This document shows positions 5,291 through 6,554 of a DNA stretch of 6,554 bases, piece by piece. Positions within the stretch are counted from its first letter, which is position 1. Each line of letters opens with the position of its first letter. The notes under the pieces are model-generated. The model was not told the DNA's origin and did no database searches. It saw nothing but the letters and a program-made list of their open reading frames with translations. The stretch is taken from positions 1-6,554 of the forward strand of contig CAZRGV010000236.1 in the NCBI GenBank assembly GCA_964599655.1, written 5' to 3'. The position numbers and the translations under genes were made by a program. Source of the DNA: CAZRGV01 sp964599655 (GTDB lineage: Bacteria; Planctomycetota; Planctomycetia; Isosphaerales; Isosphaeraceae).

Positions 5291-6157
5291 ATGTGGGGGA
5301 TGACCCTGGCCAGCATGCCGACGATCATGCTGGCCGTGTTGACCCTGGTCGTGCTCGAAGGCCTGCTCAGCGCCGACAACGCTCTGGTGCTGGCGGTGAT
5401 GGTACGCCATCTGCCCAAGTCGCAGCAAAAGCGAGCCCTGCGCTACGGAATCTGGGGAGCCTTCCTGTTTCGTCTCATCGCCGTCGTTTTCGCCTACCAG
5501 TTGATCCAGTTCTGGCAACTGAAGGTTCTCGGCGGGCTGTATCTGGTCTACTTGGTCCTCAAGCACTTCACCACCCCGGAACACGATGAGACCGGCGAGC
5601 GCAAACGCCGGTTTGGAGAAGGGTTCTGGCCAACCGTCGTCAACGTCGAGCTGGCCGACGTGGCGTTCTCGATCGACTCGATTCTCGCGGCGGTCGGGAT
5701 GGTCGAGAGCCTTCCGGCGAACCTCCAGGAGAACAAGACCCTCGCCCTGACCATCATCTACGTGGGAGGCGTCCTCGGCATCATCATGATGCGGCTGGTG
5801 GCGGGGGTGTTCCTGCTCCTGCTCGACCGCTACAAGGGGCTGGCGGGCGGGGCGTACGTGATGGTCGGGTGGATCGGCCTGAAGCTGATTGGCAGCGGAC
5901 TTCAAAGCGCCCTCGACCTCGGCTGGCGATCGAGGGTTCCCGGCTGGATCGGCCGGATTCCATGGGAACTGCCCGACTGGGGCTTCTGGGTCGGCATGGC
6001 GTTGATCGTCGTCGGCAGCCTCTTGTACAAACCACATCGACAACGAGAGACCCACGACCGAAAGCCTGACGATGAACCGGACAGCGTCGAGGACATCGCG
6101 GGGGAGCCCGCCGCCGCGAGCGGTGGTTCGGATCGCGACTCCTCGGCCATGTCTTGA
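5291..6157 (+). CDS. TerC-family integral membrane protein, probable metal (Mn2+) exporter
   Basis: The 288-residue protein carries both hallmarks of the TerC family. The first is LEGLLSADNALVLAVMV in the first membrane helix (E23, D29, N30); the second is VELADVAFSIDSILAAVG in a central helix (E120, D123, D129). These buried acidic residues are thought to bind the metal. Hydrophobic segments at about residues 9-38, 52-72, 76-92, 115-136, 150-177, 185-205 and 231-247 fit the usual seven-helix fold. A charged loop (94-112) separates the two halves. The last 40 residues are hydrophilic and rich in Asp, Glu, Ser and Ala, presumably a free tail. The family is named for tellurite resistance, but studied members such as Alx and YkoY/MeeF-type proteins export manganese, some loading secreted enzymes; Mn2+ export is the likelier job here, though not provable from sequence. 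The gene stands alone, divergent from the VWA gene and followed by a strong terminator. Confidence 0.93.
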   Translation: MWGMTLASMPTIMLAVLTLVVLEGLLSADNALVLAVMVRHLPKSQQKRALRYGIWGAFLFRLIAVVFAYQLIQFWQLKVLGGLYLVYLVLKHFTTPEHDETGERKRRFGEGFWPTVVNVELADVAFSIDSILAAVGMVESLPANLQENKTLALTIIYVGGVLGIIMMRLVAGVFLLLLDRYKGLAGGAYVMVGWIGLKLIGSGLQSALDLGWRSRVPGWIGRIPWELPDWGFWVGMALIVVGSLLYKPHRQRETHDRKPDDEPDSVEDIAGEPAAASGGSDRDSSAMS

Positions 6158-6192
6158 GCGGACCCAGCCGAATCTTGGCACGAAAAACCACC

Positions 6193-6226
6193 GGGCCGGA
6201 ACACGTTGCGATTCGTGTTCCGGCCC
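6193..6226. terminator. Bidirectional intrinsic terminator between convergent genes
   Basis: GGGCCGGAACACG (6193-6205) and CGTGTTCCGGCCC (6214-6226) form a perfect 13-bp stem with an 8-base loop. On the minus strand the stem is followed within five bases by TTTTT (6187-6183), so it is a textbook terminator there only if the incoming gene's transcript reads through its stop. On the plus strand only TT follows, a weaker end for the TerC transcript, 36 bases after its stop. Its place between two convergent stop codons fits a shared terminator. Confidence 0.8.
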
Positions 6227-6297
6227 TTGGTACTGGGATCGTCGTTGGCTGATCGAACCTCGGGAACGCGAGAATGGGCCGCTCCGAGCCCGCTCGA

Positions 6298-6554
6298 TCA
6301 GAAGACCGGGATCGGATTGCCGCCGTAGAGGCTTCCCTGGCCGAACTGCTTGATGAAGTTGTACTGCGAACCCTTCGAGCTAGCCACGAAGAAGGTGGCC
6401 GTCGTCGGCTGGAAGACCGTCAGATCGGCGATGCCATCGCCATCGTAGTCCGCCGCGACGGGGATCGGATTGCCACCGTTGAGAGTCCCCTGGCCGAACT
6501 GCCGGATGAAGTTGTACTGCGACCCCTTCGAGCTGCTGACGTAGAAGGTCGAGG
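6298..6554 (-). CDS. FG-GAP/VCBS repeat protein, C-terminal end (partial)
   Basis: The last 84 residues of a protein that begins beyond the right edge. The stop is TGA at 6300-6298. The sequence holds one complete repeat boundary: SSKGSQYNFI-x-QFGQG-x-L-x-GGNPIPV followed by AADYDGDGIADLTVFQPTTATFF and then a second SSKGSQYNFI unit. DYDGDGIAD is the Ca2+-binding D-x-D-x-D-G-x-x-D loop of FG-GAP/integrin-like beta-propeller blades. The period is 51 residues. The protein ends in mid-repeat with NPIPVF, so the last blade may be completed by the N-terminus of the propeller, as is common in this fold. Such proteins are usually exported and surface-bound in planctomycetes, acting in adhesion or sugar binding; the whole length and any other domains are outside the window. 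Confidence 0.88.
   Translation of the reverse strand, partial: STFYVSSSKGSQYNFIRQFGQGTLNGGNPIPVAADYDGDGIADLTVFQPTTATFFVASSKGSQYNFIKQFGQGSLYGGNPIPVF
6304..6554 (-). repeat. 153-bp direct repeat within the FG-GAP gene
   Basis: The unit starting at 6304 recurs at 6457 with a 153-base (51-codon) period and no insertions or deletions over the part that can be compared. By hand alignment about 79 of 93 bases agree (6304-6396 against 6457-6549). The second unit runs off the window. Confidence 0.85.

Noticed and set aside
5291..6157. Tellurite resistance as the role of the TerC-family protein
   Set aside because: No ter operon genes (TerB, TerD, TerZ types) are nearby, and single TerC-family proteins are better known as metal exporters.

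Overview
The window is GC-rich and reads like part of a planctomycete chromosome, most likely of the Isosphaeraceae/Gemmata side of the phylum. This is judged from protein style, not from a search: a TerC-type membrane protein, a secreted VWA protein of a type common in planctomycetes, large Ser/Gly/Pro-rich membrane-anchored proteins with no named family, an FG-GAP surface protein, and a small antitoxin/PIN-toxin pair. A run of ten N (4286-4295) shows it comes from a scaffolded draft assembly.

Layout from left to right. (1) 7-326, minus strand: a two-gene VapBC-like toxin-antitoxin module that looks decayed. The antitoxin frame has a perfect Shine-Dalgarno sequence, but AGG stands where the start codon should be. 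The PIN toxin frame, joined to it by an ATGA overlap, stops after 31 residues. (2) 327-653: an intergenic stretch between divergent units. (3) 654-4231, plus strand: a two-gene, translationally coupled operon for an 826-residue and a 365-residue protein. Both have an N-terminal membrane anchor, an Ala/Arg/Glu-rich coiled coil and a C-terminal alpha/beta domain that resembles, by pattern only, the periplasmic domain of ExbD/TolR. The 826-residue protein has two copies of that domain separated by about 410 residues of low-complexity linker. (4) 4262-4978, minus strand: a secreted VWA-domain protein with an intact MIDAS motif, interrupted by the N-run near its C-terminus. It converges on the operon with only 30 bp between stop codons. 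(5) 4979-5290: a divergent intergenic region with two hairpins, one over the VWA ribosome-binding site and one in the leader of the next gene. (6) 5291-6157, plus strand: a TerC-family integral membrane protein, probably a metal (Mn2+) exporter. (7) 6193-6226: a perfect 13-bp terminator hairpin between convergent genes. (8) 6298-6554, minus strand: the C-terminus of an FG-GAP/VCBS repeat protein built from 51-residue repeats, entering from the right edge.

The best candidate for an undescribed system is the 654-4231 operon with the adjacent VWA gene. It could be an envelope apparatus with ExbD/TolR-like anchored proteins and a MIDAS-type extracytoplasmic partner. No MotA/TolQ/ExbB channel gene is in the window, so that link is inference. 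The second point of interest is the toxin-antitoxin pair caught in decay.
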